DNA of 64,000 nucleotides from Modestobacter italicus (GCF_000306785.1 NC_017955.1:2232001-2296000), one strand, 5' to 3'; shown: positions 38,852 through 47,667, counted from the stretch's first letter. Program-made: numbers and translations. The notes: generated by a model from the sequence alone, not told the origin.

Positions 38852-39292
38852 TCAGGCGAGGGTCAGGCAGGCCCAGACGTGCTTGCGCCGGCCGACCACG
38901 GCCCAGCCGTGCCGGGCGGAGAGCCGGGCGATGAGGTGCAGGCCCAGCCCGCCGAGGGAGGGGTCGCGGTCGACGGCCGGGACGGGCGGCTGGTCGGGCC
39001 GGGCGTCGCTGACGTCGATCAGCCAGCCGGTCGCCGTCCCGGTCACCGTGACCCGGACCGGGGCGCCGCTGTGCCGGACGCCGTTGGACGCCAGCTCCTC
39101 GAAGGCCAGCAGCAGCCGGTCGACGTCGTCCTGGTCGGCTCCCTCGGGCAGCGCCCCACCGGCGAGGTCGGCCCGCAGCCGCACCCGGGCAGCGGTGAGC
39201 TCCGCCGGGCGGGAGATCTCCCACTGCCACGTCGTCCTGACCGGCCCGCGGATCTCGGGGAGGGGGTCCTGCGCCCAGCTGTCGGTGCTCAT
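38852..39292 (-). CDS. ATP-binding anti-sigma-factor-type protein (HATPase_c_2)
   Basis: 146 residues of the RsbW/SpoIIAB-like GHKL fold. N-box is FEELASNGVRHSGAPVRVTV, G1 is IDVSDARPDQPP and G2 GGLGLHLIARLSARHGWAVV. These small kinases, abundant in actinobacteria, bind sigma factors or phosphorylate STAS antagonists. No sigma factor is next to it; the nearest STAS-like gene is at 53118-53459, too far to call a pair. Monocistronic by position. Confidence 0.86.
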   Translation of the reverse strand: MSTDSWAQDPLPEIRGPVRTTWQWEISRPAELTAARVRLRADLAGGALPEGADQDDVDRLLLAFEELASNGVRHSGAPVRVTVTGTATGWLIDVSDARPDQPPVPAVDRDPSLGGLGLHLIARLSARHGWAVVGRRKHVWACLTLA

Positions 39293-39398
39293 GTGCTCCC
39301 TGCGGTGGTCCGGTGGGCGTCACACCCCCTGTGCCCGTTCCGCGCCCGGCCACTCATCGTCCCGCCCGGACGGGGGAGGGCGGCACGTCCGGTCGGGG

Positions 39399-39836
39399 TC
39401 AGCAGGACGACGACACGTCCGAGGCCAGACCGGCGGTGGTGTCGGCGAGGGCGCGGACCGAGGTGCCGACGGCGTCCAGCGAGGCCGCCGACGGTGCCGA
39501 GACGGCGGACTCGACCGACGTCTGCACGGCGGACAGGCTCGCGGTCAGGGCGTCGGCCTGGGTCTCGAACTGCGACCGCGCGTCGTCGACCACCTGGGTC
39601 ACCTCGGACGCGACCTGACCGAGGGCCTCCCGGAGGGTGCCGAGCCCCTCGACCGTCACCGGCACCTCCGGGAAGGCCGCCAGCGAGGCCTGCAGGTCCT
39701 CGACCGAGCCGCAGACCGCGGGCGCCGCCGTGCTCGAGGACGGCGCGCCGGCGGAGCTGCCGTCGTCGTCGGAGCAGGCCGCGAGGAGGCCGCAGCAGAC
39801 CAGGAGCGGGACGCCGATCAGCCGGGCGGGTCGCAT
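39399..39836 (-). CDS. Hypothetical lipoprotein with helical body
   Basis: 145 residues. MRPARLIGVPLLVCCGLLAA then CSDDDGSS is a lipoprotein signal (LLAAC lipobox). The rest is Ala/Ser/Val-rich and helical, with heptad-like stretches (SLDAVGTSVRALADTTAGLA) and two cysteines, one at the very C-terminus (SSSC). Probably anchored on the outside of the membrane. No function recognised; genes of this sort are common and poorly known in this order. Confidence 0.8.
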   Translation of the reverse strand: MRPARLIGVPLLVCCGLLAACSDDDGSSAGAPSSSTAAPAVCGSVEDLQASLAAFPEVPVTVEGLGTLREALGQVASEVTQVVDDARSQFETQADALTASLSAVQTSVESAVSAPSAASLDAVGTSVRALADTTAGLASDVSSSC

Positions 39837-39896
39837 GCCCTCACCCTGCGCCGGGCGGGGCGCCGGCGGATCGCCCGAGTCGGATGAGCCGCGTCG

Positions 39897-40493
39897 TCAG
39901 CCTGCCGGCCCGCGCCGGACGGCCAGGAGCAGACCTGCCCCGGTGCGGGCGACGGTGGACTCCAGCTGCGGGTCCGCCTCGATCCGGTCGCGGACGTCGG
40001 CGACCTCGTCGGGGTGCGAGAGCACGTTGTCGACGGCCAGCAGGCCGCCCACCCGGAGGACCCGGACCGGGTCCGGCCACCACCGCGGGTACAGCGACCG
40101 CTCGGCGTCCAGCAGGACGACGTCCTGGCTGGCGTCGGGCAGCCCGCGGAGGACCGCACCCCCGTCGGCGCAGCGGAACTGCACCCGGTCGCGGAGCCCG
40201 ACCCGGTCGAGGGTGGCCGCCGCCGCGCCCTGCGCCTCGCCGTCGACGTCGACGCTGAGCACGGTGCCGCCCTGGTCGTGCACGGCGCGCGCCAGCCAGA
40301 GGGTGGAGCAGCCGTTCGACGTCCCGACCTCGACCACCCAGCGAGCCCCCATGGCCCGGCACACGACGGAGAGCAGCGCCGCGGCGTCCGGCCCCAGGTT
40401 GCGCCGCCGCAGCCGGCGGTCCGGCTGGTCGGCGTCGTGGCGGACGCCGTCGTCGTGCAGCGCGCGGGCGACCTCGTCGAAGTTCTCGGGCAC
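39897..40493 (-). CDS. O-methyltransferase-like SAM-dependent protein
   Basis: 198 residues. The motif [20 protein letters not shown], then [20 protein letters not shown] and [20 protein letters not shown] are the class I SAM fold of the caffeoyl-CoA-OMT-like group (Methyltransf_24/3). The DAE-D metal positions in that group appear partly kept (VLLDAE; VDNVLSH). Substrate unknown. It is convergent neither with nor operonic to others; the ctaD gene starts on the other strand 126 bp away. Confidence 0.83.
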   Translation of the reverse strand: MPENFDEVARALHDDGVRHDADQPDRRLRRRNLGPDAAALLSVVCRAMGARWVVEVGTSNGCSTLWLARAVHDQGGTVLSVDVDGEAQGAAAATLDRVGLRDRVQFRCADGGAVLRGLPDASQDVVLLDAERSLYPRWWPDPVRVLRVGGLLAVDNVLSHPDEVADVRDRIEADPQLESTVARTGAGLLLAVRRGPAG

Positions 40494-40586
40494 GCCCCCG
40501 TCCTACCGCACGGGTCCCCTCGAGTGGTGCGCATGGGCATTGCGCCCGCGGCATCGGGGTCGCACGCTGGTCGCACCCAGTCCCCG

Positions 40587-40602
40587 GGCCGGCGCGCCGG
40601 CC
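40587..40602. repeat. 16-bp perfect palindrome in the ctaD leader
   Basis: GGCCGGCGCGCCGGCC, 17 nt upstream of the ctaD ATG. The same sequence forms the core of the palindrome at 32564-32581. Between palindrome and ATG lies the Shine-Dalgarno CAGGAG, so a hairpin here could affect translation. Confidence 0.45.
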
Positions 40603-40619
40603 AGCGGTCAGGAGTCCCG

Positions 40620-42371
40620 ATGACGATCGCGCCCGCTCCGATCATCAGCCGGCCCGGTTCCGTCCCCCCACCGGCGAGGGGTTCGCGGTTCCTCGCGCTG
40701 CTGCGGACCACCGACCACAAGACCATCGGGCTGATGTACACGGCGGTGGCGTTCGCCTGGTTCTTCATCGGTGGCCTGATGGCGCTGCTGATGCGCGCCG
40801 AGCTGGCCCGGCCGGAGCTGCAGTTCCTCTCGCCCGAGCAGTACAACCAGCTGGTCACCATGCACGGCACGATCATGCTGCTGTTCTTCGCGACGCCGAT
40901 GTTCTTCGCCTTCGGCAACCTGGTGATGCCGCTGCAGCTGGGGGCCCCGGACGTCGCCTTCCCGCGGCTGAACGCCTTCTCGTTCTGGCTGTTCTTCTTC
41001 GGGTCCTCGCTGGCCCTGTCGGGGTTCGCGACCCCGGCGGGCGCCGCGGACTTCGGCTGGTACGCCTACGTCCCGCTGTCCACCGGCGCGCACAGCCCCG
41101 GCACCGGCGGTGACCTGTGGATCGCGGGACTGGCCGTCAGCGGTCTGGGCACCATCCTCGGCGCGGTCAACTTCATCACCACGATCGTCTGCCTGCGGGC
41201 GCCGGGCATGACCATGTTCCGGATGTCGCTGTTCACCTGGGGCTGCCTGACCACGAGCATCCTGGTCCTGCTGGCGTTCCCCATCCTGACCGCGGCGCTG
41301 ATGGCGCTGCTGAGCGAGCGGCACCTGGGCGCGCAGGTCTACACCGCGGCCAACGGCGGGCCGATGCTGTGGCAGCACCTGTTCTGGTTCTTCGGCCATC
41401 CCGAGGTCTACATCATCGCGTTGCCGTTCTTCGGGATCATCTCCGAGGTCATCCCGGTGTTCAGCCGCAAGCCGCTGTTCGGCTACAAGGGGATGGTGTT
41501 CGCGATGATCGCGATCGCCGCCCTGTCCGCGGCGGTGTGGGCGCACCACATGTTCGCCACCGGCGCGGTGCTGCTGCCGTTCTTCAGCTTCATGACGTAC
41601 CTGATCGCCGTCCCGACCGGCATCAAGTTCTTCAACTGGATCGGCACCATGTGGCGCGGTCGGATCACCTTCGAGACGCCGATGCTGTTCTCGATGGGCT
41701 TCCTCATCACCTTCCTGCTCGGTGGCCTGACCGGCGTGCTGCTGGCCAGCCCGCCGCTGGACTGGCACCTCAACGACAGCTACTTCGTCGTCGCGCACTT
41801 CCACTACGTCGTCTTCGGCACGGTGACCTTCTCGGTCTTCGCCGGGTTCTACTTCTGGTTCCCCAAGCTGTGCGGCCGGATGATGGACGAACGGCTCGGG
41901 AAGCTGCACTTCTGGCTGACCTTCATCGGCTTCCACCTCACGTTCCTCGTCCAGCACTGGCTGGGCAACGACGGCATGCCGCGGCGGTACGCCGACTACC
42001 TGGCCACCGACGGGTTCACCACCATGCACACGGTCTCCACGATCGGGTCCTTCGTCCTCGGGGCCTCGGTCATCCCCTTCACCTACAACGCCGTGACCTC
42101 GTGGCGGCACGGCGCACCGGCGCTGCGGGACGACCCCTGGGGCCACGGCAACTCGCTGGAGTGGGCGACCTCGTCCCCGCCACCGCGGCACAACTTCCTG
42201 GAGATCCCGCGAATCCGCTCCGAGCGCCCGGCGTTCGAGCTGCACTACCCGCACCTGAAGGACCGGCTGCAGGTCGAGGCGCACGCCGGCAAGCGCCATG
42301 AGCCCTACGCCCAGGAGGCCGGGCTGACCGGGGGAGCCCGGGCCGGCGCCAACGACCCCGATCCCACCTGA
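40620..42371 (+). CDS. ctaD: Cytochrome c oxidase subunit I (aa3 type)
   Basis: 583 residues with 12 membrane helices expected. Ligands are in place: low-spin haem His82 ([10 protein letters not shown]), CuB His260 with cross-link Tyr264 ([12 protein letters not shown]), CuB His309/His310 (WAHHMFATG), and haem His393/His395 ([10 protein letters not shown]). It reduces O2 to water and pumps protons at the plasma membrane. Start ATG has CAGGAG upstream. The subunit II, III and haem-assembly genes are not in the window, as is usual when ctaD lies alone in actinobacteria. A small membrane protein gene follows 61 bp downstream. Confidence 0.96.
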   Translation: MTIAPAPIISRPGSVPPPARGSRFLALLRTTDHKTIGLMYTAVAFAWFFIGGLMALLMRAELARPELQFLSPEQYNQLVTMHGTIMLLFFATPMFFAFGNLVMPLQLGAPDVAFPRLNAFSFWLFFFGSSLALSGFATPAGAADFGWYAYVPLSTGAHSPGTGGDLWIAGLAVSGLGTILGAVNFITTIVCLRAPGMTMFRMSLFTWGCLTTSILVLLAFPILTAALMALLSERHLGAQVYTAANGGPMLWQHLFWFFGHPEVYIIALPFFGIISEVIPVFSRKPLFGYKGMVFAMIAIAALSAAVWAHHMFATGAVLLPFFSFMTYLIAVPTGIKFFNWIGTMWRGRITFETPMLFSMGFLITFLLGGLTGVLLASPPLDWHLNDSYFVVAHFHYVVFGTVTFSVFAGFYFWFPKLCGRMMDERLGKLHFWLTFIGFHLTFLVQHWLGNDGMPRRYADYLATDGFTTMHTVSTIGSFVLGASVIPFTYNAVTSWRHGAPALRDDPWGHGNSLEWATSSPPPRHNFLEIPRIRSERPAFELHYPHLKDRLQVEAHAGKRHEPYAQEAGLTGGARAGANDPDPT

Positions 42372-42432
42372 GGAGACCCCTGACCGTCCCGGGCACGTCC
42401 GGGATGGGCGGGACGACGGACAGGAGGAGCCC

Positions 42433-42690
42433 GTGAGACTCCGTCGACGCCATCGGGACGACTGGTCCCTGCCCAGCGGCCTGGCCGAGGTCGAGCTGTT
42501 CCGCTTCTGGGAGGAGGACCTGGTGGGCGACCTGCCGCCGGAGGTCGTGGCGGTCGGTCCGCCGCCCGCCGTTCGTGCGGGCGCTCCTGGCCCGGCGGCG
42601 GCCGAGGAGCCGTCGGAGTCCTCCACCGACCCGCTGTGGTGGGCGGTGGGGCTGGTGTTCGTCGCGGTCCTGCTGGCGGTCGTGGTCTGA
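42433..42690 (+). CDS. Small C-terminally membrane-anchored protein downstream of ctaD
   Basis: 85 residues. The N-terminal half is soluble (SLPSGLAEVELFRFWEEDLV), followed by a Pro/Ala linker and one C-terminal helix, WWAVGLVFVAVLLAVVV. GGAGGAG precedes the GTG. Being 61 bp after ctaD and on the same strand, it may be a small oxidase subunit or assembly factor, but no known cytochrome oxidase subunit was recognised. Presence of one C-terminal anchor suggests it stays in the membrane with the bulk in the cytoplasm. Confidence 0.65.
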   Translation: MRLRRRHRDDWSLPSGLAEVELFRFWEEDLVGDLPPEVVAVGPPPAVRAGAPGPAAAEEPSESSTDPLWWAVGLVFVAVLLAVVV

Positions 42691-42729
42691 ACGGCGGCTG
42701 GGCACTCGGCGTTGACCTGGGGATTCGGC

Positions 42730-42758
42730 TTGTGTGACCTGGCGTTCGAACGTATGAT
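42730..42758 (+). promoter_or_regulatory. Promoter of the second DUF222-HNH gene (leaderless)
   Basis: TTGTGT (42730-42735), 17-nt spacer, TATGAT (42753-42758). A start point about 7 nt after the -10 would fall on or next to the ATG at 42766, so the mRNA is probably leaderless; no Shine-Dalgarno is seen before this ATG. Confidence 0.5.
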
Positions 42759-42761
42759 CGA
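42746..42761. promoter_or_regulatory. LexA (SOS-box)-like operator
   Basis: TCGAACGTATGATCGA matches the actinobacterial SOS box TCGAAC-N4-GTTCGA at all but one fixed base. It overlaps the -10 element of the DUF222-HNH gene, the correct place for LexA repression. Some mycobacterial 13E12-family genes are LexA-controlled, which supports the call. Confidence 0.65.
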
Positions 42762-42765
42762 GCGC

Positions 42766-45012
42766 ATGACGAGCTCGACCGCCGTGCAGCAGCGCAGTGC
42801 GCCTGCGGTGCGCGAGCGGTCGACGGGATCGCCGGTGCTCCCGGCGGTGGCGGTGTCGGCCGGGCCGCTGGGGGTGGTGCAGGCCGCGGACCGGGAGATC
42901 GCTCGGTTGACCGCGGTACGGGCTCGGGCGGTGGCGGAGTTCGCGGCCTCCCGGCCGGCGTCGGTGGACCGCCGGCAGGGCGAGCCCGGGGCGATGAGCG
43001 CCGAGCGGTGGGCGGCGCGGGCCGAGGTGCTGCAGCCGGTCAGCGAGTGGGCCACCTCGGAGCTGCAGGTGGCGCTGGCGCTGGGGCAGCAGTCGGCGGA
43101 GGACCTGCTGGAGCGCTCGCTGCGGCTGGTGTCCCGGCTGCCGGGGGTGCTGGCCGGGCTCGAGGCCGGCGGCCTGCACGTGGGGCACATGTGGCCGATG
43201 CTGGACCTGGTCGCCGACATCGCCGACGACTCGTTGCGGGCCGAGGTCGAGGCGGAGGTCCTGGACTGGGTGGCCGCCCGGGCCGCGGGCGGGACGCTGA
43301 CCACGCCGGCGCAGCTGCGCGACAAGGCGCGGCGGGTGATCGCCCGGCGGGGAGCGCGGGACGCGGCGCAGCGGCTGGCGAAGGCGGTGAAGAACCGCGG
43401 CGTGCAGCTGCGGGCCGGCGCGGACGGGATGGCGGCGGTGACGGCGCTGCTGACCGGCCCCGAGGGGCAGGCGCTGCACGCCGCGCTGGGTGCCTACGCC
43501 GACGCGGTGCAGGACGAGCCGGGCGCCGAGCCGCGGACGCGCGGGCAGAAGATGGCCGACTGCCTGATGGACCTGGTGCTCCGACCGGGCGAGGGCGACC
43601 GGCCCCCGGTGCAGGTCGCGCTGACCCTGGTCGCGGCGGTGGGCACCGTGCTCGGCGGCGACGCCCCGGGGGAGTGCAACGGGCAGGTGGTGCCGGCGGA
43701 GGTGGTACGCCAACTGCTGCGGCTGCTCGCCGGCACCCCGACCGCCGACCCGGTCCCCGCTGACACCGAGGCGGCGGACGTCCACCGTGACCACGGCGGC
43801 GCTCCTGAGCCCGTCCCTGACCCTGATGTCGTCCTCGACCCTGGCGGCGTCCCTGACCCCGACGCCGTCCGCGACTTCGTCCCCGATGGCGACCACGACG
43901 ACCTCGGCTGCATCTCTCACTACGGCGGCGTCCCTGACCCCGACGCCGTCCCCGTTCCTGACGGCACCCCTGACGCCGGCGGCACCCCTGACCCTGACGT
44001 CACCTCTGGCCTCGACGGCGTCCCTGACCCCGACGCCGTCCTCCTCTGCGACGGCGACCCCGTTCCCGACCCCGCCGAGGTGGCCCTGTTCGTCGCCATG
44101 GACGCGGCGCTCCGGGAAGTGGAGCAGCGCTGGTGGGCAGACTTCGAGCGCGGCCTGATCACCGACCCGGACCCGGTCGAGGACCGTCGGCCGAGCGGGT
44201 CCGCGCGGCCGGGGTCACCCTGGGCGCCGCCGTCGTGGGAGGACAGCCGACCCCTAGAGCCTCCGGCGAGCAGCGGTGCGAGCGTGGGTGACGGGTGGTG
44301 GGCGGCGGCCGATCGCGCGGTGGACGACGCGTCCCAGGCCCAGTACCAGGCACGGCAGGCGCTGGCGCACGCCGAGCGGCTGGTGCGCACGGCGGCGCGG
44401 GCGGACGCCGCCGACGAGGTCGGCTGGCGGGCCGGCCCGGCGGGTCGGGTGGACGCCGCCGGGGACGCGCTGCAGGCGCTGGCCTCGGCGGCGCGGGCGG
44501 ACCGGCAGGCGCTGGCCGGGCTGCTCTCCCGGACGGCCGGTGGCGGGCTCGCCGACCGGCCGCGGATCGCGCTGGTCGACGCGCTCACCGGTGCGCTGGT
44601 GTCGCTGACCGACCTGCCCGAGCTGCGTCGCACCGGGCAGTGCGGGCGGAGCGCCTGCCGCCGCGACCCGGCAGCCTGCGCGCACGACCTCACCGGTCGG
44701 CCGGGGCTGGGCGCGCCCGGCCCGACCGACGGGTACCGGCCCGGGGCGGCACTCGACCGGTTCGTCCGCGCCCGGGACAGGCGCTGCCGGTTCCCCGGCT
44801 GCCGTCGCCTCGTCGCCGCCGGGGAGCTCGACCACCGGATCCGGTACCCCGACGGGCCCACCTCGATCAGCAACCTGGCCGGGTTCTGCGTCACCGACCA
44901 CCGGGGAAAGCACCAGGCCCCGGACTGGACCTTCCACCTGGCCGAGGACGCCACCCTGACCGTCACCACGCCCACCGGCCTGGTCGCGACCACAGGCCCA
45001 CCGCCCTCCTGA
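42766..45012 (+). CDS. DUF222/13E12-family protein with C-terminal HNH endonuclease domain
   Basis: 748 residues, long for the family. The DUF222 part (about residues 25-330) includes REIARLTAVRARAVAEFAAS, DLLERSLRLVSRLPGVLAGL and QKMADCLMDLVLRPGEGDRP. A Pro/Asp-rich linker of roughly 110 residues follows, with three copies of GVPDPDAV. Then a coiled-coil-like stretch (DASQAQYQARQALAHAERLV) and the HNH nuclease: CRFPGCRRL, GELDHRIRYPDG, LAGFCVTDHRGKHQ, at about 670-725. It probably nicks or cuts DNA; its real role is unknown. A LexA-like box overlaps the promoter, linking it to DNA damage. ATG 42766 is preferred to 42754, which lies inside the -10. Confidence 0.86.
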   Translation: MTSSTAVQQRSAPAVRERSTGSPVLPAVAVSAGPLGVVQAADREIARLTAVRARAVAEFAASRPASVDRRQGEPGAMSAERWAARAEVLQPVSEWATSELQVALALGQQSAEDLLERSLRLVSRLPGVLAGLEAGGLHVGHMWPMLDLVADIADDSLRAEVEAEVLDWVAARAAGGTLTTPAQLRDKARRVIARRGARDAAQRLAKAVKNRGVQLRAGADGMAAVTALLTGPEGQALHAALGAYADAVQDEPGAEPRTRGQKMADCLMDLVLRPGEGDRPPVQVALTLVAAVGTVLGGDAPGECNGQVVPAEVVRQLLRLLAGTPTADPVPADTEAADVHRDHGGAPEPVPDPDVVLDPGGVPDPDAVRDFVPDGDHDDLGCISHYGGVPDPDAVPVPDGTPDAGGTPDPDVTSGLDGVPDPDAVLLCDGDPVPDPAEVALFVAMDAALREVEQRWWADFERGLITDPDPVEDRRPSGSARPGSPWAPPSWEDSRPLEPPASSGASVGDGWWAAADRAVDDASQAQYQARQALAHAERLVRTAARADAADEVGWRAGPAGRVDAAGDALQALASAARADRQALAGLLSRTAGGGLADRPRIALVDALTGALVSLTDLPELRRTGQCGRSACRRDPAACAHDLTGRPGLGAPGPTDGYRPGAALDRFVRARDRRCRFPGCRRLVAAGELDHRIRYPDGPTSISNLAGFCVTDHRGKHQAPDWTFHLAEDATLTVTTPTGLVATTGPPPS
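43846..44040 (+). repeat. Three exact 24-nt direct repeats in the DUF222-HNH linker
   Basis: Identical 24-nt copies at 43846-43869, 43927-43950 and 44017-44040, each encoding GVPDPDAV with its first Gly. Surrounding Asp/Pro-rich codons are variations of the same unit. Codon choice here (CCT, CTC, GAT) is less GC3-biased than in the rest of the gene. Confidence 0.8.
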
Positions 45013-45047
45013 CCCGCCGGCGGGATCCGGCGGCGGGTCAGGAGGGC
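45003..45047. terminator. Strong hairpin terminator after the DUF222-HNH gene
   Basis: Perfect 17-bp arms GCCCTCCTGACCCGCCG (45003-45019) and CGGCGGGTCAGGAGGGC (45031-45047), loop of 11 nt. It includes the HNH gene's stop and, being symmetric, could also stop the convergent VOC gene transcript. Confidence 0.75.
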
Positions 45048-45082
45048 AGGGTCAGAAGGGCACGGTCACGCTGGCAGGACGG

Positions 45083-45484
45083 TCAGTTCACGACGTGCAG
45101 CTGGTCGATCCACCGGATCTCCCAGACGTGACCGTCCGGGTCGGTGAAGCTGCCGGTGTGGTCGGAGGCGGTGTCCCGCGGCGGCAGCCAGGGCCCGCCG
45201 CCGGAACCGAGGGCCCGGGCCACGAGGTCGTCCACGTCCTCGCGGGTGTCCGCCGTGAGGCTCAGCAGCACCGTGGGACCCGACGCGGGGTCACCGACCT
45301 CGCCGGTGACCAGCTCGGCGAAGCGGTCGCGGGCGAGCAGGCGCACGACGATGCTCTCGTCGACGACCATCGACGCCGACCCCTCGTCGGAGTCCAGCCG
45401 GTGGAAGGTGAAGCCGAGCGCCTCGTAGAACGACCGCGCGGCCGCGACGTCGCGCACCGGCAGGTTGACGAAGAGCATCCGCAC
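45083..45484 (-). CDS. VOC-family protein (glyoxalase-like)
   Basis: 133 residues. Two beta-alpha-beta-beta-beta modules: FVNLPVRDVAAARSFYEALG, FTFHRLDSDEGSASMVVDES, and DHTGSFTDPDGHVWEIRWID at the C-terminus, which gives possible metal ligands (His, Glu). The GTG start is preferred to the ATG two codons later because GAGGGG lies 6 nt before it. It is the last gene of the aromatic cluster strand, 2 bp after the hydrolase stop codon. Could be an additional dioxygenase-like or resistance protein; not assigned. Confidence 0.8.
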   Translation of the reverse strand: MRMLFVNLPVRDVAAARSFYEALGFTFHRLDSDEGSASMVVDESIVVRLLARDRFAELVTGEVGDPASGPTVLLSLTADTREDVDDLVARALGSGGGPWLPPRDTASDHTGSFTDPDGHVWEIRWIDQLHVVN

Positions 45485-45486
45485 GG

Positions 45487-46665
45487 TCAGCCCCTCGCCA
45501 GCTCGGTGAACGTGTCGGCCACCCAGTCGGCGATGAACGTGCTCACGTGGGGCAGGTGGTCCAGCCCGATGTGCTCGGTCGCGCCTTCCTCGGGGGTGAA
45601 CACCCGCAGCTGCCGCTTCGGGCTGTTGACCGCCTGGTCGTAGGAGCGGTGCGCGTACTCCAGCGGGATCTGCCGGTCGTTGGCGCCGTGCGCGATGAGG
45701 AACGGCACGGTGATCTGCTCGACCACGCCGTCCAGGTGCACCCCGTCGGCGAAGTCGAGGAACCCGTCGAGGTCGTTCTCGTCGCCCTCGTGACCCCACA
45801 CCCACAGCACGTGGCTCCAGTAGTGCGGGACCGGGCGCTCGCCCTCGCGCTCCTTGCGGCGGCGCTGCACCGCGCCCCAGTTGTGGTTGGCCCCCCAGGC
45901 CACGACCAGCGCGAACCGCTTCTCGAACGCGGCGGCGCGCGGCGCGTAGTAGCCGCCCAGCGACCAGCCGACGATCCCGATGCGAGAGGCGTCGACGTCC
46001 TCGCGGGTCTCCAGCCAGTCCACGCACGCGCCGGCCCAGGCCTCGGTGTCGATCCGCGCGGTCAGGCCCTGCAGCCGCAGCGCCTCGCCGGTGCCGGGCT
46101 GGTCCAGCATCAGGCAGGAGATGCCGCGGGCGGCGAGCTCCTCCCAGTGGTTGGAGGCGTACATGTGCTCCTTGGTGGAGTCCAGCCCGTTGACCAGCAC
46201 GACCACCGGCGCCGGACCCTCGTCGGTCGCCGGCGCCTGGCTGAAGTAGGCCGGCAGCGTGGTCCCCTCGTAGGGGACGGCGACCCGGGAGACCCGCGGG
46301 CTGTGCAGGTCGAACGCCTTCTGCGCCAGCTCCAGCAGCCGCCGGTAGGTCGGCACCCGGTTCGGGTCGGAGTGCGCCAGCATCCGCTCGGCCTGGGCCA
46401 GGTAGTTGCTGGCCCGGAAGTACAGCTGGCCGGCGGTGCGGACGTGCCCGGCCTTCTCGGCCTCCTCGGCCTGGCCGACCAGCTGGTCGGTGAGCGCGGT
46501 CCACGCCCGCAGGAAGTCCGGCGTCCCGGCGTCCTCCCCGGCGTTGGCCGCCTCCTTGATCGGCCGGCATGCGCGGTCGACCTCGTCGATCAGCCCCCCG
46601 GAGTTCAGCGTCGCGACGACGCTGAGGTTCCAGGTGTAGGGGCCGGTGGGGAAGTACTCGAACAC
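45487..46665 (-). CDS. Alpha/beta hydrolase, 2,6-dihydropseudooxynicotine-hydrolase-like
   Basis: 392 residues. An N-terminal helical cap (about 1-115: VDRACRPIKEAANAGEDAGT, YFRASNYLAQAERMLAHSD) precedes the alpha/beta hydrolase core with oxyanion region VVVLVNGLDSTKEHMYASNH, nucleophile elbow GIVGWSLGGYYA, acid IAHGANDRQIP and His in EGATEHIGLDHLP. The layout equals the FrsA/DHPON hydrolase family, which includes C-C bond hydrolases. Beside an extradiol dioxygenase and FAH protein it probably hydrolyses the ring-fission product or a carbon-carbon or ester bond of a side chain. Exact substrate is not readable. Confidence 0.85.
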   Translation of the reverse strand: MFEYFPTGPYTWNLSVVATLNSGGLIDEVDRACRPIKEAANAGEDAGTPDFLRAWTALTDQLVGQAEEAEKAGHVRTAGQLYFRASNYLAQAERMLAHSDPNRVPTYRRLLELAQKAFDLHSPRVSRVAVPYEGTTLPAYFSQAPATDEGPAPVVVLVNGLDSTKEHMYASNHWEELAARGISCLMLDQPGTGEALRLQGLTARIDTEAWAGACVDWLETREDVDASRIGIVGWSLGGYYAPRAAAFEKRFALVVAWGANHNWGAVQRRRKEREGERPVPHYWSHVLWVWGHEGDENDLDGFLDFADGVHLDGVVEQITVPFLIAHGANDRQIPLEYAHRSYDQAVNSPKRQLRVFTPEEGATEHIGLDHLPHVSTFIADWVADTFTELARG

Positions 46666-46692
46666 GGGTGGTTCCTCTCGCAGGGGTGTGGT

Positions 46693-47667
46693 TCAGGAAG
46701 CGGCGGGGCGCTTGCGGGTCCGCGGCCGGGCGCGGGCCGGCGCCACCGGGGGCAGGTCGACACCTGCGACCACGCGGTTGCGGATCGTGCCGATGCCCTC
46801 GACGGTCATCTCCACGACGTCGCCCGGCTGCAGCGGCGGGGGAGCGGCCTCGCCGCGGGTGCCCCACAGCTCGGCCAGGCAGCCGCCGTTGCCGGAGGTC
46901 CCCGAGCCCAGCACGTCGCCGGCGCGCACCTCGGTGCCGCGCGAGGCGTAGCTGATCAGCTCCTCGAAGGGCCAGCCCATGTTCGACAGCAGGTCCTGGC
47001 CGACCTCGGTGCCGTTGACCGACACCCGCATGTCCAGGGCCAGGAACCCCTCGTCGTCCCGGTAGGGCTCGAGCTCGTCGGCGGTCACCAGCCAGGGCCC
47101 CAGCGTGGTGGCCGAGTCCTTGCCCTTGGCCGGGCCGAGGCTGACCCGCATCTCCCGGGCCTGCAGGTCGCGCGCCGACCAGTCGTTGAGCACGGTGTAG
47201 CCGAAGACGTGCTCGCGGGCCTGCTCCGGGCTCAGCGACGCGCCGTCCCGCCCGACGACGACCGCGACCTCCAGCTCGAAGTCGAACCGCTGCGAGTTCG
47301 GCGGGACGGCGACGTCGTCGTGCGCGCCGACGAGCGCGTACGGGTTGGTGAAGTAGAACGTCGGCGCCTGGTACCACTCCGGTGGCACCCCGGCGACCCC
47401 GTCGATCGCCTTCCGGACGCCCTCGACGTGCTCCTCGAAGGCGACGAAGTCCCGCACGGTCGGCGCCTGCAGCGGGGGGAGCAGCGTGACGTCGGCCAGC
47501 GGCACCTCCGGCTCGGCGAGCGCTGCTGTGCCCGCCTCGACCGCGGCCGGCAACCCCGCGCGCACCAGGTCCAGCACCGTCGTCCCGGCCGGGAGAGCGT
47601 GGACGACGTCGCCGTCGACCACGCCCGCCCGGGTCGACCCGTCGTGGCGGTAGGTGGCGAACCGCAT
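46693..47667 (-). CDS. Fumarylacetoacetate hydrolase-family protein
   Basis: 324 residues. The metal site is visible: FDFELEVAVVVG (E-x-E) and YTVLNDWSARDLQAREMRVS with its Asp, then GPWLVTADELEPYRDDEGFL and GDVLGSGTSGNGGCLAELWG, the family's late loop. A C-terminal basic tail (ARARPRTRKRPAAS) is unusual. The family hydrolyses C-C bonds or hydrates/decarboxylates oxo acids, depending on the member; next to an extradiol dioxygenase it probably acts on the ring-cleavage product. Start overlaps the dioxygenase stop (TGATG). Confidence 0.88.
   Translation of the reverse strand: MRFATYRHDGSTRAGVVDGDVVHALPAGTTVLDLVRAGLPAAVEAGTAALAEPEVPLADVTLLPPLQAPTVRDFVAFEEHVEGVRKAIDGVAGVPPEWYQAPTFYFTNPYALVGAHDDVAVPPNSQRFDFELEVAVVVGRDGASLSPEQAREHVFGYTVLNDWSARDLQAREMRVSLGPAKGKDSATTLGPWLVTADELEPYRDDEGFLALDMRVSVNGTEVGQDLLSNMGWPFEELISYASRGTEVRAGDVLGSGTSGNGGCLAELWGTRGEAAPPPLQPGDVVEMTVEGIGTIRNRVVAGVDLPPVAPARARPRTRKRPAAS

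Noticed and set aside
43787-44158. Ser/Thr/Ala-rich frame inside the DUF222-HNH linker
   Set aside because: Out-of-frame translation of the repeat region; no ribosome site and poor GC3.
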